This document shows, in pieces, positions 17,177-26,235 of a stretch of DNA of 64,000 bases. A program made the position numbers and the translations under genes. Source of the DNA: an uncultured Anaerolineae bacterium (GTDB taxonomy: Bacteria; Chloroflexota; Anaerolineae; Anaerolineales; Villigracilaceae). The DNA lies in assembly GCA_903854805.1 (NCBI GenBank), contig CAINXK010000013.1:1-64000 (forward strand), written 5' to 3'. The notes beneath the pieces were generated by a model. It saw nothing but the letters and a program-made list of their open reading frames with translations. It did no database searches and was not told the origin of the DNA. Numbering within the stretch: position 1 is the first letter of the stretch; each line of letters begins with the position of its first letter.

Positions 17177-18640
17177 TTGGGAAAACGAAAAACATCAAGT
17201 TCATCTGGTCTTCACCAGAATAGTTCATCACAGCAAATCAGGCGTTCTTCACTAATGCAAGTACAGGTCATCAAACAAATTGTTCTGATCGCAACAGGGC
17301 TGGCAAGCATTATTGCCCTGTTGATTGGTTTTAACAGCATTCGGACTGGACGCAAAAGCCCTTATTACCGCATCCGACAAAAACGCATCGCAGATGGCTG
17401 GCGCTGGATCGGAATTGCCTGCATTTTCAGCGCACTTGCTGCACTGACAGTTCGTTTTACAGAACCGCTTACCGCACTTGTCTACCCACCAACCCCAACC
17501 ATCACCGCTACGGCGACCTTTACACCCTTACCATCGCAAACGCCCGAGCCCAGCCAAACAGAAACACTCGAACCATCACCGAGCGCATCCCATACTTTGC
17601 CGCCCGGATTTATAGCAAGCCGGACCCCAACGGGTACGCCAACAGTTACCAGCACCAAGACTCCGCGCTTTACACCTTCGCCTTACCTGAGCCGGACACC
17701 CACCGTGACCCGCACGCCGACGGTCACCATGACACCGTCCATAACGCCTACGGTTACCGACACCAAAACTCCACGATTTACACCTTCGCCTTATCTGAGC
17801 CGGACACCCACCGTGACCCGCACGCCGACGGTCACAATGACACCATCCATAACGCCAACTGTTACCGACACCAAAACTCCGCGCTTTACACCTTCGCCTT
17901 ACCTGAGCCGGACACCCACCGTGACCAGCACGCCGACGGTCACAATGACCCCGTCCAGCACACTGACGCCAACAGTATCCAAGACTCCCCAGGATACTGT
18001 CACTGCGTCCGCTACACCAACAATTACCCAGACCCCCACCACAAGCAGGACACCCACGGTAACAAATACGCGCGCGCCTACCTTCACCAACCCGCCAAAA
18101 CTAATCATCCCGACAGGGACGATTACAACCACACCAACGATCACCCAGACTTCTACCCCCAGCCGCACACCCACGGTGACAAATACACGCGCCCCGACAC
18201 TAACAATCACGCCCACTTACACCATCCCCCCCAGCCGCACAGCCGTCAGCGTTAGCATCCCAACCCTATTCTCGACACGAGTACCAACCCACACAATTAC
18301 TCCGACGCAAACGCCACTTACACAAAAAACAACTGCCGCTCCTCAAGTGCCCACAATCACTCTGACGAAAAAAGCCACCCCAAAAACGAGACCGGGAGCT
18401 TTAACCATGACTGCTTTGTTTAGCGGAAACCGCTCAGTAACCAACCCTAGCCCGACAACGGTGCCGGTTTCGACTTCTGCGTCAGCGAATTCGCTCAATT
18501 TACCTCAGGCCGCAACTGCCACCCCAACATCTACGAACAACCCAGGCCCAATATTTTCACAAACCTTACTGCTCATCCTGACCCTGATCATCGCGCTGAG
18601 GTTAATCTATCATTGGGCAAGACCGCGACAATCCCGTTGA
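17177..18640 (+). CDS. Thr/Pro-repeat membrane protein
   Basis: A 487-residue protein with two N-terminal transmembrane helices (about 30-50 and 72-90), a long extracytoplasmic region of TPTVT-type repeats (about 100-440), and a C-terminal transmembrane helix followed by RARPRQSR-like basic residues. The linker contains nearly three 36-residue units beginning KTPRFTPSPYLSRTPTVT. It likely spans or decorates the cell wall and may be O-glycosylated; no enzymatic domain is present. The first start is a TTG at 17177 without a ribosome site; ATG at 17255 is an equally plausible start. Function unknown. Confidence 0.65.
   Translation: MGKRKTSSSSGLHQNSSSQQIRRSSLMQVQVIKQIVLIATGLASIIALLIGFNSIRTGRKSPYYRIRQKRIADGWRWIGIACIFSALAALTVRFTEPLTALVYPPTPTITATATFTPLPSQTPEPSQTETLEPSPSASHTLPPGFIASRTPTGTPTVTSTKTPRFTPSPYLSRTPTVTRTPTVTMTPSITPTVTDTKTPRFTPSPYLSRTPTVTRTPTVTMTPSITPTVTDTKTPRFTPSPYLSRTPTVTSTPTVTMTPSSTLTPTVSKTPQDTVTASATPTITQTPTTSRTPTVTNTRAPTFTNPPKLIIPTGTITTTPTITQTSTPSRTPTVTNTRAPTLTITPTYTIPPSRTAVSVSIPTLFSTRVPTHTITPTQTPLTQKTTAAPQVPTITLTKKATPKTRPGALTMTALFSGNRSVTNPSPTTVPVSTSASANSLNLPQAATATPTSTNNPGPIFSQTLLLILTLIIALRLIYHWARPRQSR
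17657..17980 (+). repeat. 108-bp in-frame tandem repeat (about 3 copies)
   Basis: Copies begin at 17657, 17765 and 17873, each encoding 36 residues. The first two are nearly identical at the DNA level with only scattered third-position changes; the third diverges in its last quarter. This indicates recent duplication inside the Thr/Pro gene. Confidence 0.9.
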
Positions 18641-18704
18641 CCCGAATGAAAAACTCCGGCAGTAAGTTTTCGATGTAAAATATGTACCGAGGAGATAGAA
18701 AAAA

Positions 18705-19406
18705 ATGGCAAAAAACAAAAGGCCGATAAAAAAGAATATGCAAAAATTAAGCACCATTCAACAAATTGCGATTGCCGTCGCAATTGTTGGGGTACTGGTA
18801 ATTATCTGGGTCATGTTATCCGGACAAAAGAATAATGCCGCACAGACCGCTGCCAACCAACCCACCCAGGCATCCGCAGCAGCCCCAGCCGTAAGCGCTA
18901 AGCAATATCCAGCAGCACCGCCTATGACGATTGATGTCAAAAAGCAGTACTTCGCAACCTTCAAAATGGCCAAGGGTGTGGAGTTTATTGTGCAGCTATA
19001 CCCTGACAAAGCACCCATCACGGTCAACAGCTTTGTATTTCTGGCAAAGGATGGTTTCTTTAATGGGGTGACCTTCCACCGTGTACTGGAAGGATTCATG
19101 GCCCAGGGCGGCGACCCAACCGGCACAGGCATGGGTGGCCCAGGATACGAATTTGTCAACGAGGATAGCGATTTAAAGTTTGACAAAGCCGGAGTAGTCG
19201 CCATGGCCAACGCTGGACGGGATACAAATGGCAGCCAATTCTTTATCACATTTGGCCCAACGGAACAGCTTAATGGTGGTTACACCATCTTCGGGCAGGT
19301 CACCAGTGGCATGGATGCGGTCAGCGCCATAACCCGCCGCGATCCAGATCAAAACCCCAATTTCAACGGTGATGTAATCACAAGTATCACAATCGAAGAA
19401 AAATAG
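18705..19406 (+). CDS. Membrane-anchored cyclophilin-type peptidyl-prolyl isomerase
   Basis: This 233-residue protein has a basic N-terminus, one transmembrane helix (about 20-40), an Ala/Pro/Gln linker and a complete cyclophilin domain. The active-site pattern FHRVLEGFMAQGGDPTG and NGSQFFIT (R55, Q63, F113 equivalents) is present, while the tryptophan of eukaryotic drug-binding cyclophilins is replaced (EQLNGGYTIFG). It would help extracytoplasmic proteins fold. AGGAGA precedes the ATG and a strong bidirectional terminator follows. Confidence 0.92.
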   Translation: MAKNKRPIKKNMQKLSTIQQIAIAVAIVGVLVIIWVMLSGQKNNAAQTAANQPTQASAAAPAVSAKQYPAAPPMTIDVKKQYFATFKMAKGVEFIVQLYPDKAPITVNSFVFLAKDGFFNGVTFHRVLEGFMAQGGDPTGTGMGGPGYEFVNEDSDLKFDKAGVVAMANAGRDTNGSQFFITFGPTEQLNGGYTIFGQVTSGMDAVSAITRRDPDQNPNFNGDVITSITIEEK

Positions 19407-19418
19407 AAGCGTAACCAA

Positions 19419-19453
19419 AAAAGCCCCGGCTTCTTTACGAAGCCGGGGCTTTT
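19419..19453. terminator. Bidirectional terminator
   Basis: A perfect 15-bp stem AAAAGCCCCGGCTTC (19419-19433) with its complement (19439-19453) and a 5-base loop has A- and T-runs on both sides. It separates the convergent cyclophilin and MFS genes. Confidence 0.92.
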
Positions 19454-19466
19454 CTTATTCGAATGA

Positions 19467-20651
19467 TCAGACTCGTTGGGGGATACGAACTTGCAACGCG
19501 ACAAAAAAATTAATGATGGAAATAATCACCCCCAAGAGAAATACATACTGAAAACCAAAAGTATTCCAGATTAGTCCGCCAAGTAATGCAACCAGGATGG
19601 AGAAAATGTGATCGATAGTGACCCCGGCTGCCAGAGCAGGCTGCACATCTTCGGGCTGCAAGGCGATTTTCTTTATGTACATTGCACGCGCCATACCTAC
19701 CGAAAAAAGCATTTGGTCAAGCAAGTAAAACACACACACGGCGATAAAAGCCACACCAGCTGGGAGCACAAATTTTGAAAAGCCATAGCCAAAACAAACT
19801 CCCACCAACAATACCGCCTCAGAAGCCAGCACAAAACGCTCGCCCAACTGGTCAATCATTCGCCCTAGGAAAGGTTGGAACACAATCCCGATAATCCCGC
19901 CGATCGTCATCAGGGTAGCCAGGGTTTGGGTAGGCTGATTAAAGACCGTTACAATCACCCAGGGGGCAAAAGTAATGAAGATTTGCTTGCGCGAACCGGA
20001 AAGAACATTGAGAAGGTAAAAAAGGCGGTATTCTGGACGCAGTTTCAAGAATAGCCGGGAATGCTGGTTTTCATCCGACTGCATCGCAAACATCAAAAAG
20101 GCAGCAATACCTAAACCGATTGCGACCATGACAAAGGCATGTTGGAATGTGAATCCCAGATATTTGAAACCCAGAAATACCAGAAAACTCCCGCCAATGG
20201 CTGCCAGGTTGCGGATAGCATTCAACTGTCCAAGCCGCTGGCCGGTTTTACCAGGTTCAGCCAGTTCCATGCCGATGGAAGTTGCAATTGGCATAAACAG
20301 GTGCTGTCCGAGGCTGTAGATAAATAGAAAAAATACCATGATCGCATAGGTGGGTGCAAAAAAACCAATCAGTAATACACCTATAAAACTCAACAACAAC
20401 GACCAGGCTCCCAATCGACGGCTGCACAGGAACCACAATAAGGCCGAGACAAATACAACTAAAAAACCCGGGAGTTCACGCGGAAATTCGATGAACGATC
20501 GTTGGAAGCCGCTAAGCGCATAGTGCTCATTTAAGAAATTATTAAAGGTGGAATCGAAAATGCTGTATGCCATCCCCATTGATAACGAAGCCAAAGCAAA
20601 TAGTTTTAGTTCGCGCGGGGCCAGGCCCAAGCGTTTGATCCAGGTAATCAT
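19467..20651 (-). CDS. MFS transporter
   Basis: A 394-residue protein with about 12 transmembrane helices. MFS-like features include the N-half loop WFLCSRRLGAW and the second-half loop QPFLGRMIDQLGERFVL. The start at 20651 is chosen because GAGGA lies 6-10 bases upstream on the minus strand; an upstream TTG at 20672 lacks one. The substrate is not evident; neighbours give no clue. A sugar or drug exporter role is possible. Confidence 0.82.
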   Translation of the reverse strand: MITWIKRLGLAPRELKLFALASLSMGMAYSIFDSTFNNFLNEHYALSGFQRSFIEFPRELPGFLVVFVSALLWFLCSRRLGAWSLLLSFIGVLLIGFFAPTYAIMVFFLFIYSLGQHLFMPIATSIGMELAEPGKTGQRLGQLNAIRNLAAIGGSFLVFLGFKYLGFTFQHAFVMVAIGLGIAAFLMFAMQSDENQHSRLFLKLRPEYRLFYLLNVLSGSRKQIFITFAPWVIVTVFNQPTQTLATLMTIGGIIGIVFQPFLGRMIDQLGERFVLASEAVLLVGVCFGYGFSKFVLPAGVAFIAVCVFYLLDQMLFSVGMARAMYIKKIALQPEDVQPALAAGVTIDHIFSILVALLGGLIWNTFGFQYVFLLGVIISIINFFVALQVRIPQRV

Positions 20652-21001
20652 AATTTTCCTCGATGATGCCAAATTTTATCAAACATGAGCCAAGCGATGA
20701 CATACAAGCACCCACGGGATACTAATAATCAAGACCGCATCTATCCGCGTAAATCTCACTTGAGGCTATGATATAGTAAATATATATTAACATGGATCGT
20801 GGATAACGTTGATTATCGGATCAGAGTTTTCCAGCTTGTGGCAATTACCACCTTGGTCTGCCCGCAGATAGTGTTTTTACGTAAAAAGTGTCCAAAAATA
20901 CTACAAATATTCACTTCTGTTGGCGGGGATCTGAAGAATTCCACGAATTCATTACCGGTGTTATATCACTGCCATACAGTTTATAAGCAAGCGGAGGGCT
21001 T
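20652..21001. other. Intergenic region with a candidate promoter
   Basis: A region of about 350 bases between divergent genes. A plausible plus-strand promoter is TTGAGG (20760-20765), a 17-base spacer and TATATT (20783-20788), giving a leader of about 200 bases for the gene at 21002. The 68-residue open frame inside it (20799-21005) has no family features and is not called. Confidence 0.4.
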
Positions 21002-22096
21002 ATGAATTTTTTAATCAATCGCATCCGCCGGCCGGTAGAACGGGACGGGGCTGCATTTTATGTTTTTCTGACCCTGGTGAGTTTCGCAATCACCGTGGTA
21101 CTCGTACGCTTATTCTTACAGTTAACCGGATATCCGCAACTGGGCGGTAAGACACTGCATATTGCACATCTTTTGTGGGGAGGTTTGCTATTATTTGTTG
21201 GATCTCTGGGTATGCTAATATTTGTCAACCGCTGGGCCTACCGGTGGGGCGCCATCTTGAGCGGTGTGGGTGTTGGCTTGTTCATCGATGAAGTCGGCAA
21301 GTTCATTACACGCACGAATGATTACTTCTACCCACCCGCTGCGCCAATTATTTACGCTTTTTTTCTGCTTGTCGTACTGGTATACCTACGGTTGCGCCGC
21401 CAAAAACCACTTGATGCCCGCTCTGAGTTATACCGGGTATTCGATACGCTGGAAGAAGTTTTGGAACACGATTTGGATGAGCTGGAGCAATCTCAGTTGG
21501 AATCCCGGCTACAGTTTATTATCACTCAAGCCGAATACCCTGAACAAAAACAGCTGGCTCAAGAACTTCTACACTTCCTGCGCTCTGAACACATCGCACT
21601 TGTCGCGCGCAAGCCTGGCTGGATGGAACGTACGGTTCGGAAATTCAAAGAAATGGATGAACGCTGGATTACCAAACGACGATTGAAAGCTGTTTTAGTG
21701 GGCGGCTTGGGAACCCTTGGGCTGTGGTCGATGCAAGAGTTGGTTAAATCACTGGCTGCCGTACTTTCTTCTATCGGACCGAACGCTTTACCACAGAGAT
21801 TGCTCCTTGCTGGACGCCTGAACGATGGTACAGATCTTCGTTGGCTGCAGACTACAATCTCATTGCAGGCCGGTTGTGGTCTGGTACTCCTTTTCGGCAC
21901 TTTTCTTTTTATCCTAAACCACGATAAGCGCGGTGTGCGGGTATCCTTTATTGGGCTGCTGCTATTCCTAACAATCGCCAATTTACTGGAGTTTTATTTT
22001 GACCAGTTTTCGACAATTGGTCCTGCACTAACCCAGCTTACCCTGATGTTGTTGCTTTTACATTACCGTCAGCGGTTTACACCTGCCGCACTGTAA
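21002..22096 (+). CDS. Uncharacterised membrane protein with a cytoplasmic helical insert
   Basis: A 364-residue protein not matched to a named family. Four transmembrane helices (about 20-42, 58-78, 82-102, 112-130) are followed by a charged helical cytoplasmic region (about 135-230, rich in Glu, Leu, Arg), then four further hydrophobic segments. FIDEVGKFITRTNDYFYPPA may be a re-entrant or functional loop. GGAGGG precedes the ATG. It stands alone between a long leader and a terminator. A transport or sensor role is possible, but nothing decides it. Confidence 0.65.
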   Translation: MNFLINRIRRPVERDGAAFYVFLTLVSFAITVVLVRLFLQLTGYPQLGGKTLHIAHLLWGGLLLFVGSLGMLIFVNRWAYRWGAILSGVGVGLFIDEVGKFITRTNDYFYPPAAPIIYAFFLLVVLVYLRLRRQKPLDARSELYRVFDTLEEVLEHDLDELEQSQLESRLQFIITQAEYPEQKQLAQELLHFLRSEHIALVARKPGWMERTVRKFKEMDERWITKRRLKAVLVGGLGTLGLWSMQELVKSLAAVLSSIGPNALPQRLLLAGRLNDGTDLRWLQTTISLQAGCGLVLLFGTFLFILNHDKRGVRVSFIGLLLFLTIANLLEFYFDQFSTIGPALTQLTLMLLLLHYRQRFTPAAL

Positions 22097-22150
22097 TCTC
22101 ATATTTCGCATATGCAGTTGAGGCATTTGGCAACTGAATATATTAAAATA

Positions 22151-22194
22151 AAAACAAAGACTTTCGGGGTGGCTGCCTCGAAAGTCTTTGTTTT
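22151..22194. terminator. Bidirectional terminator
   Basis: A perfect 16-bp stem (22151-22166 with 22179-22194) with a 12-base loop carries A4 on the left and a T-run on the right. It serves the gene at 21002 and the convergent DUF4404 gene. Confidence 0.9.
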
Positions 22195-22206
22195 TTCCCT
22201 AGCGGG

Positions 22207-22479
22207 TCAGATGCCTGCGTTGCTCAGGGTCTCGAGAAGTTTGGAGAGTGTATTCGTCAACGTTGGATGGGTGACTTCAAGGTAACTGATGGACTCTTCC
22301 AATCTTCCTAACAAAGATTGGTTAGCCCGAGTCGGGTCTTCCTCTGAGCGCGCTAGCAATTCGCGAATATCACTCCCCAAATCCCGTAACAATTCGCGAC
22401 CTTTTTCATCCACGCTCTGAGTATGTTCAAGCTCAGCATGAAGCTGTTCCAGTAAATTACGAAGACCCTGTTCGTTCAT
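22207..22479 (-). CDS. DUF4404 family small helical protein
   Basis: A 90-residue, highly charged helical protein. LRNLLEQLHAELEHTQSVDE and LLRDLGSDIRELLAR, then a C-terminal helix ending LSKLLETLSNAGI, match the DUF4404 pattern. The internal ATG at 22479 is preferred because GGAGG lies 8-12 bases upstream; the frame is open nine codons further. The role is unknown. It could form a coiled-coil dimer. Confidence 0.75.
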   Translation of the reverse strand: MNEQGLRNLLEQLHAELEHTQSVDEKGRELLRDLGSDIRELLARSEEDPTRANQSLLGRLEESISYLEVTHPTLTNTLSKLLETLSNAGI

Positions 22480-22606
22480 GACAATACCTCCATCGAAATT
22501 TTTCAAATAGCATATCCACTTTCATTTTACATCGTTTCATGGGAATGAGGAAAAATCAGGGCAGGCACAGGTAGAAAGTGGCTGCCAACAGGTCATCATA
22601 CGCGTT

Positions 22607-24442
22607 TTATTCTCGTATTGAAAAGGGAATGTCGATGATAGCCCGGGTATGACCGTGTTTGCGGCGGGAATAAAGGATAGCCAACCTGAGCAGATTGGCT
22701 GTCTGGTTGTGGAGCAGATTTTGCCACCAGTGCGCCAGGATAAATTCTGGAAGAAGCACAGTCGCCTGCTGTCCATCATTATGTTGACGGTCTGTTTGCT
22801 CCAGAAATTCTAGTAAAGGCCCAACGATCGAACGGTAAGGAGATGGAATAATTACAAGTGGAACATCCTGGCCCCAAACAGCCCAGGCCTGCTGAATTTT
22901 TATGGTTTCTTCTTCATGGATCTCAACATATACCGCGCTGACATCATTGGAAATGGATCGGGCGTAACGCAGCGCTTCAACCACTCCACGATGAACACTG
23001 GAAATGGGAATAACAAGCCTTGGGATTGGGTATGGCAGCAGCGAAGGAGGAAGACCGCGTAATGTTAGCGCACTGGCGATATTTTGATAATGTCCCCGGA
23101 TGCGAAGCAAAACAACCACAACCAAGGGGATAATGAAAATGGTAACCCAGGCCCCCTCAACAAATTTACTCAGCCCTACCACCAACAGGGTCGTGCCCGT
23201 GGCAAGCGCGCCGAGTCCATTGGCAAGAAATTTCAAAACCCAATTTGTGCCGCGCTCACGCCACCAGTGTACAACCATACCCGCCTGTGAAAGGGTAAAA
23301 GCCAGAAAAGCCCCAACCGCAAAAAGCGGAACCAGCAAATGAGTTGCCCCCTGGAACACGATGATCAGAAAGGCTGTAATAGCTACCAGTGCAAGGATGC
23401 CGTTGGTAAATACCAACCGGTCTCCCAACCCGGTAAACTGGCGAGGCAAAAAACCATCTTTCGCCAGGATGGCGGCAATACGTGGAAAACCGGCAAAACT
23501 GGTATTGGCAGCCACTGCCAGAATCAGCATAGTGCTGACCTGGACCAGAAAGTAAATCGGTCCGGTACCCAATAGACGCCGTGCCAACGCCGAAAGAATG
23601 GTCTCGTTTGGCCCGGCAATTACACCCAGAAATTGAGTCAAACCAATACTTCCTAAGAAAAGAATACCCATCAGAATCGCCATGATAATCAGAGTCAGAC
23701 CAGCATTTTTAGATTCTGGAGATTCGAAAACTGGCACGCCATTACTGATGGCCTCAATTCCAGTCAAGGCAGTACACCCGGTAGAAAAAGCATGCAGCAG
23801 CAGTAAAGGTGTCAGATTTACACTGGCCGGCGGAGCTACCTGGACCATCGAAACAGGCCCATCCATCCATAGTCTGATAGCCCCATAAATCAACATAGGC
23901 AGATATGTAAACAAAAATAGGTAGACAGGGATGGACATAAGCGCGCCAGTTTCGCGTATGCCACGTAAATTTAAAAAGGTAATTAAGGCTAAAAGGATTA
24001 ATGCAACCACAACCCTATACTGCCATAACCACGGGAAGGCCGAAGCTATGGCATCCATGCCGGCTGTTAGGCTGACAGCCGCAGTAAGAACATAGTCGAT
24101 CAGCAGGGCAGCAGCCGCTATCAACCCCATTTGTGTGCCCAGGTTGCTGCGTGCAACAATATAAGAACCACCTCCACCCGGATAAGCATGGATGGTCTGG
24201 TAGTATGAAATGGCAACAATGAGGAGCACACCAACGATAGTCAAGCCTACCGGCCAGGCGAACCCCAACCCAGCACTGCCTGCCACCACCAAACCCAAGT
24301 ATATCTCCTGGTTGGCATAAGCAATTGACGAAAGTGCGTCTGGCGAAAAAGCCGCCAGCGCGCGAACTTTATTCAAGCGTTCGCTGCTCAACTTTGAGGT
24401 TGGAAGGGGCGCACCTGTGATAAATTCACGAAGGGTTTGCAT
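22607..24442 (-). CDS. KimA-like APC-superfamily potassium transporter
   Basis: This 611-residue protein has about 12 transmembrane helices and a cytoplasmic C-terminal domain of about 130 residues, matching the size of Bacillus KimA (YdaO, about 607), a high-affinity K+ importer. It has the APC-type helix 1 break (AAFSPDALSSIAYANQE) and the glycine-rich GGGGSYIVARSNLG. The C-terminal domain is USP-like (HRGVVEALRYARSISNDVSAVY). No c-di-AMP riboswitch could be recognised upstream; only 49 bases separate it from the preceding small gene. An amino acid permease role is the main alternative. Confidence 0.8.
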   Translation of the reverse strand: MQTLREFITGAPLPTSKLSSERLNKVRALAAFSPDALSSIAYANQEIYLGLVVAGSAGLGFAWPVGLTIVGVLLIVAISYYQTIHAYPGGGGSYIVARSNLGTQMGLIAAAALLIDYVLTAAVSLTAGMDAIASAFPWLWQYRVVVALILLALITFLNLRGIRETGALMSIPVYLFLFTYLPMLIYGAIRLWMDGPVSMVQVAPPASVNLTPLLLLHAFSTGCTALTGIEAISNGVPVFESPESKNAGLTLIIMAILMGILFLGSIGLTQFLGVIAGPNETILSALARRLLGTGPIYFLVQVSTMLILAVAANTSFAGFPRIAAILAKDGFLPRQFTGLGDRLVFTNGILALVAITAFLIIVFQGATHLLVPLFAVGAFLAFTLSQAGMVVHWWRERGTNWVLKFLANGLGALATGTTLLVVGLSKFVEGAWVTIFIIPLVVVVLLRIRGHYQNIASALTLRGLPPSLLPYPIPRLVIPISSVHRGVVEALRYARSISNDVSAVYVEIHEEETIKIQQAWAVWGQDVPLVIIPSPYRSIVGPLLEFLEQTDRQHNDGQQATVLLPEFILAHWWQNLLHNQTANLLRLAILYSRRKHGHTRAIIDIPFSIRE

Positions 24443-24491
24443 ATTCTCACAACGATTGTTCCGTCAATAAAATTATCCGATCAGAAAACAA

Positions 24492-24749
24492 CTAATGTAA
24501 TATTTCCTGATCGGCCTGGTCCGCTTCCCGAATGACACGCAAGGCATCTGCCTTAATTTCCGCACTCGCTCCCGCAGATTGCGGAATAAATTTGACCAGG
24601 TCGCGTGCCTGTCTCAGCAGGTCTTTGACTTGGGCGATATATGAAAATTCATATTTTCCACCATCTGCAGGTAAGGGCACCTCATGTGCTTTCTGGATCA
24701 GGGCACGAGCAAGAACAAGACGTTCAGCAGCGAGGATAAGACGAGGCAT
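24492..24749 (-). CDS. Small helical hypothetical protein
   Basis: An 85-residue protein with predicted helices (LILAAERLVLARALIQKAHE; YIAQVKDLLRQARDLVKF). The ATG at 24749 is supported by AAGGAG 6-11 bases upstream, so it is probably a real gene. It is followed on the same strand by the KimA-like gene at 49 bases. No family is recognised. No cysteine, signal peptide or membrane segment is present. Confidence 0.6.
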   Translation of the reverse strand: MPRLILAAERLVLARALIQKAHEVPLPADGGKYEFSYIAQVKDLLRQARDLVKFIPQSAGASAEIKADALRVIREADQADQEILH

Positions 24750-25599
24750 GCAAGCTCCTTCAGGGGGTATGAAACAATTCTATCGCCCATTCAAGCATTA
24801 TGGACAACCGGGACTGAACGAAAGTTATTTATTAGCTATCTGGCTATGACCAAGACTTTCAAATTTTTTATTAATCCCAGCAAACTGGTACTGTACCCAA
24901 TCGTTTTTGTATTGGTCGTCATTTGGAAGGACACTGGTCAGAAAAATAAATTCAAACATGCGGTTACCGGTCGAGCGCATATTCTCACCATTTGATCACG
25001 GGTCGACGAGCCCGGTAACTTTATCTTTCACTCAGAAGAATATTGCAACGGCTACAATATCTGACGATTTTGACCGTTACATCAATGCTGTTTTCTAGCA
25101 GATCGCCCTTTATATGCAGCACATCTGTGGAATGACTTATTTTCGCCATAAGGTCCCCAACAAGCAACGGCGCAAGTATGGCGATGATCTCCGATCGGAG
25201 AGTACGGAGTGGCATACCAATCGCCGAAATGGAAGTAGCAGGTGGGCTGTCGCAGGAACCAAAACTGGCGTGGACATACAGGCTGCCTGAATCAATTGTA
25301 GACTGAACAGAATCACTCTAAATCTGGTTATCGAGTTCAGATTAAATGATAGAAAATAAACAGATAATTTCATGTAGCCCATTGGGACTATAGGTTTTCC
25401 AATTGGTATTTTAAACCTACAGGATGACCATGTATCGGCCTGGCATGGTAAAGCCAGGCAATATACATGATTTTCCTGCCCTACACAAGGATAAATTATC
25501 AAATACAGAAACTACCCAATTGTCTCTTGCCCATCAACCCAAGATAAGCCCAGATAGGTAGACCCTGTCTGCAGGGGCAGGCCGGGTTCTTTCATTAGG
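24750..25599. other. Gene-poor stretch with one structured hairpin
   Basis: About 850 bases without a convincing gene. Short open frames on both strands lack ribosome sites and family features; one 64-residue minus-strand frame (25021-25215) has an amphipathic start (RSEIIAILAPLL) and might be a decayed gene end. At 25429-25469 there is a two-part hairpin: CATGTAT and GCCTGGC pair with GCCAGGC and ATACATG around an 8-base loop, followed by ATTTT. It is a candidate small RNA end or extragenic palindrome. Confidence 0.4.
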
Positions 25600-26223
25600 C
25601 TAAATCCATCCGAGTATTCCCGCAAAGACACCCAGCATGAGCACATCCAACCCGGCCAGCGAAACGATAAAAAATACCTGTTTTTTGGGTTTCCAGTCAT
25701 AGCAATAGAACGCAGCCAGGAAAAAGGGAATATAAACTGTCACAAAAACTGGAAAGGCTCCCCACCAGGAATACACCCAGACAAAAGCGGGCGTTCGAGC
25801 AAGAAATATTTCCACAACAGCAAAGAAGGCTGCATTTCCAATTGCAAATAATATGCGATTGTTAATCCCCAATAATTTCAAATCTGGATCTGCTGGCAAT
25901 AGTTTGCTCATCACCAGCCCTGCAATCGAAAACATAAAACTCAATTCAATGCCAACGCCCACCAACAACAAAAAGGCTGTGCCTGTTGGAACTGTCCAAA
26001 GAGCATGACCGCTGAAATGCTGGATCAGGGCATTCAAAATTTCATAAAACCAATGAACAGCATAGAGCGACAGGCCTGCGGCAATACCCTTCCAGTTCCG
26101 TAGAGAAATTTCTGACGCATAAACATATACCACCAGCGCCAGCAGCGCAATTAGATACCACTGAAAATTATCACCCTTGCGCAGGATGCTCAAGGCCATT
26201 TGGGTTGATTCAGGATGGTTCAT
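25600..26223 (-). CDS. Uncharacterised six-helix membrane protein
   Basis: A 207-residue protein with about six transmembrane helices (about 22-38, 44-62, 78-106, 124-143, 152-170, 180-203). Conserved-looking residues include HWFYEILNALIQH and WWGAFPVFVTVY. No named family is recognised. The gene follows the LysM lipoprotein by 12 bases and has TAGGAGC before its ATG inside that junction, so the two are one operon. Confidence 0.65.
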   Translation of the reverse strand: MNHPESTQMALSILRKGDNFQWYLIALLALVVYVYASEISLRNWKGIAAGLSLYAVHWFYEILNALIQHFSGHALWTVPTGTAFLLLVGVGIELSFMFSIAGLVMSKLLPADPDLKLLGINNRILFAIGNAAFFAVVEIFLARTPAFVWVYSWWGAFPVFVTVYIPFFLAAFYCYDWKPKKQVFFIVSLAGLDVLMLGVFAGILGWI

Positions 26224-26235
26224 ATTTTTTAGCTC

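Noticed and set aside
17657..17980. Repeats as a CRISPR array
   Set aside because: The 108-bp units are in frame, contiguous without spacers, and encode a Thr/Pro repeat.
20799..21005. 68-residue open frame before the membrane protein gene
   Set aside because: GTG start without a ribosome site, composition unlike the neighbours, and overlap with the ribosome site of the next gene.
24443..25100. c-di-AMP (ydaO) riboswitch controlling the KimA-like gene
   Set aside because: Bacillus kimA has one, but no matching core could be recognised and only 49 bases precede the gene.
25137..25502. 121-residue minus-strand open frame
   Set aside because: No ribosome site, odd residue usage, no recognisable domain, and it overlaps another open frame and the hairpin.
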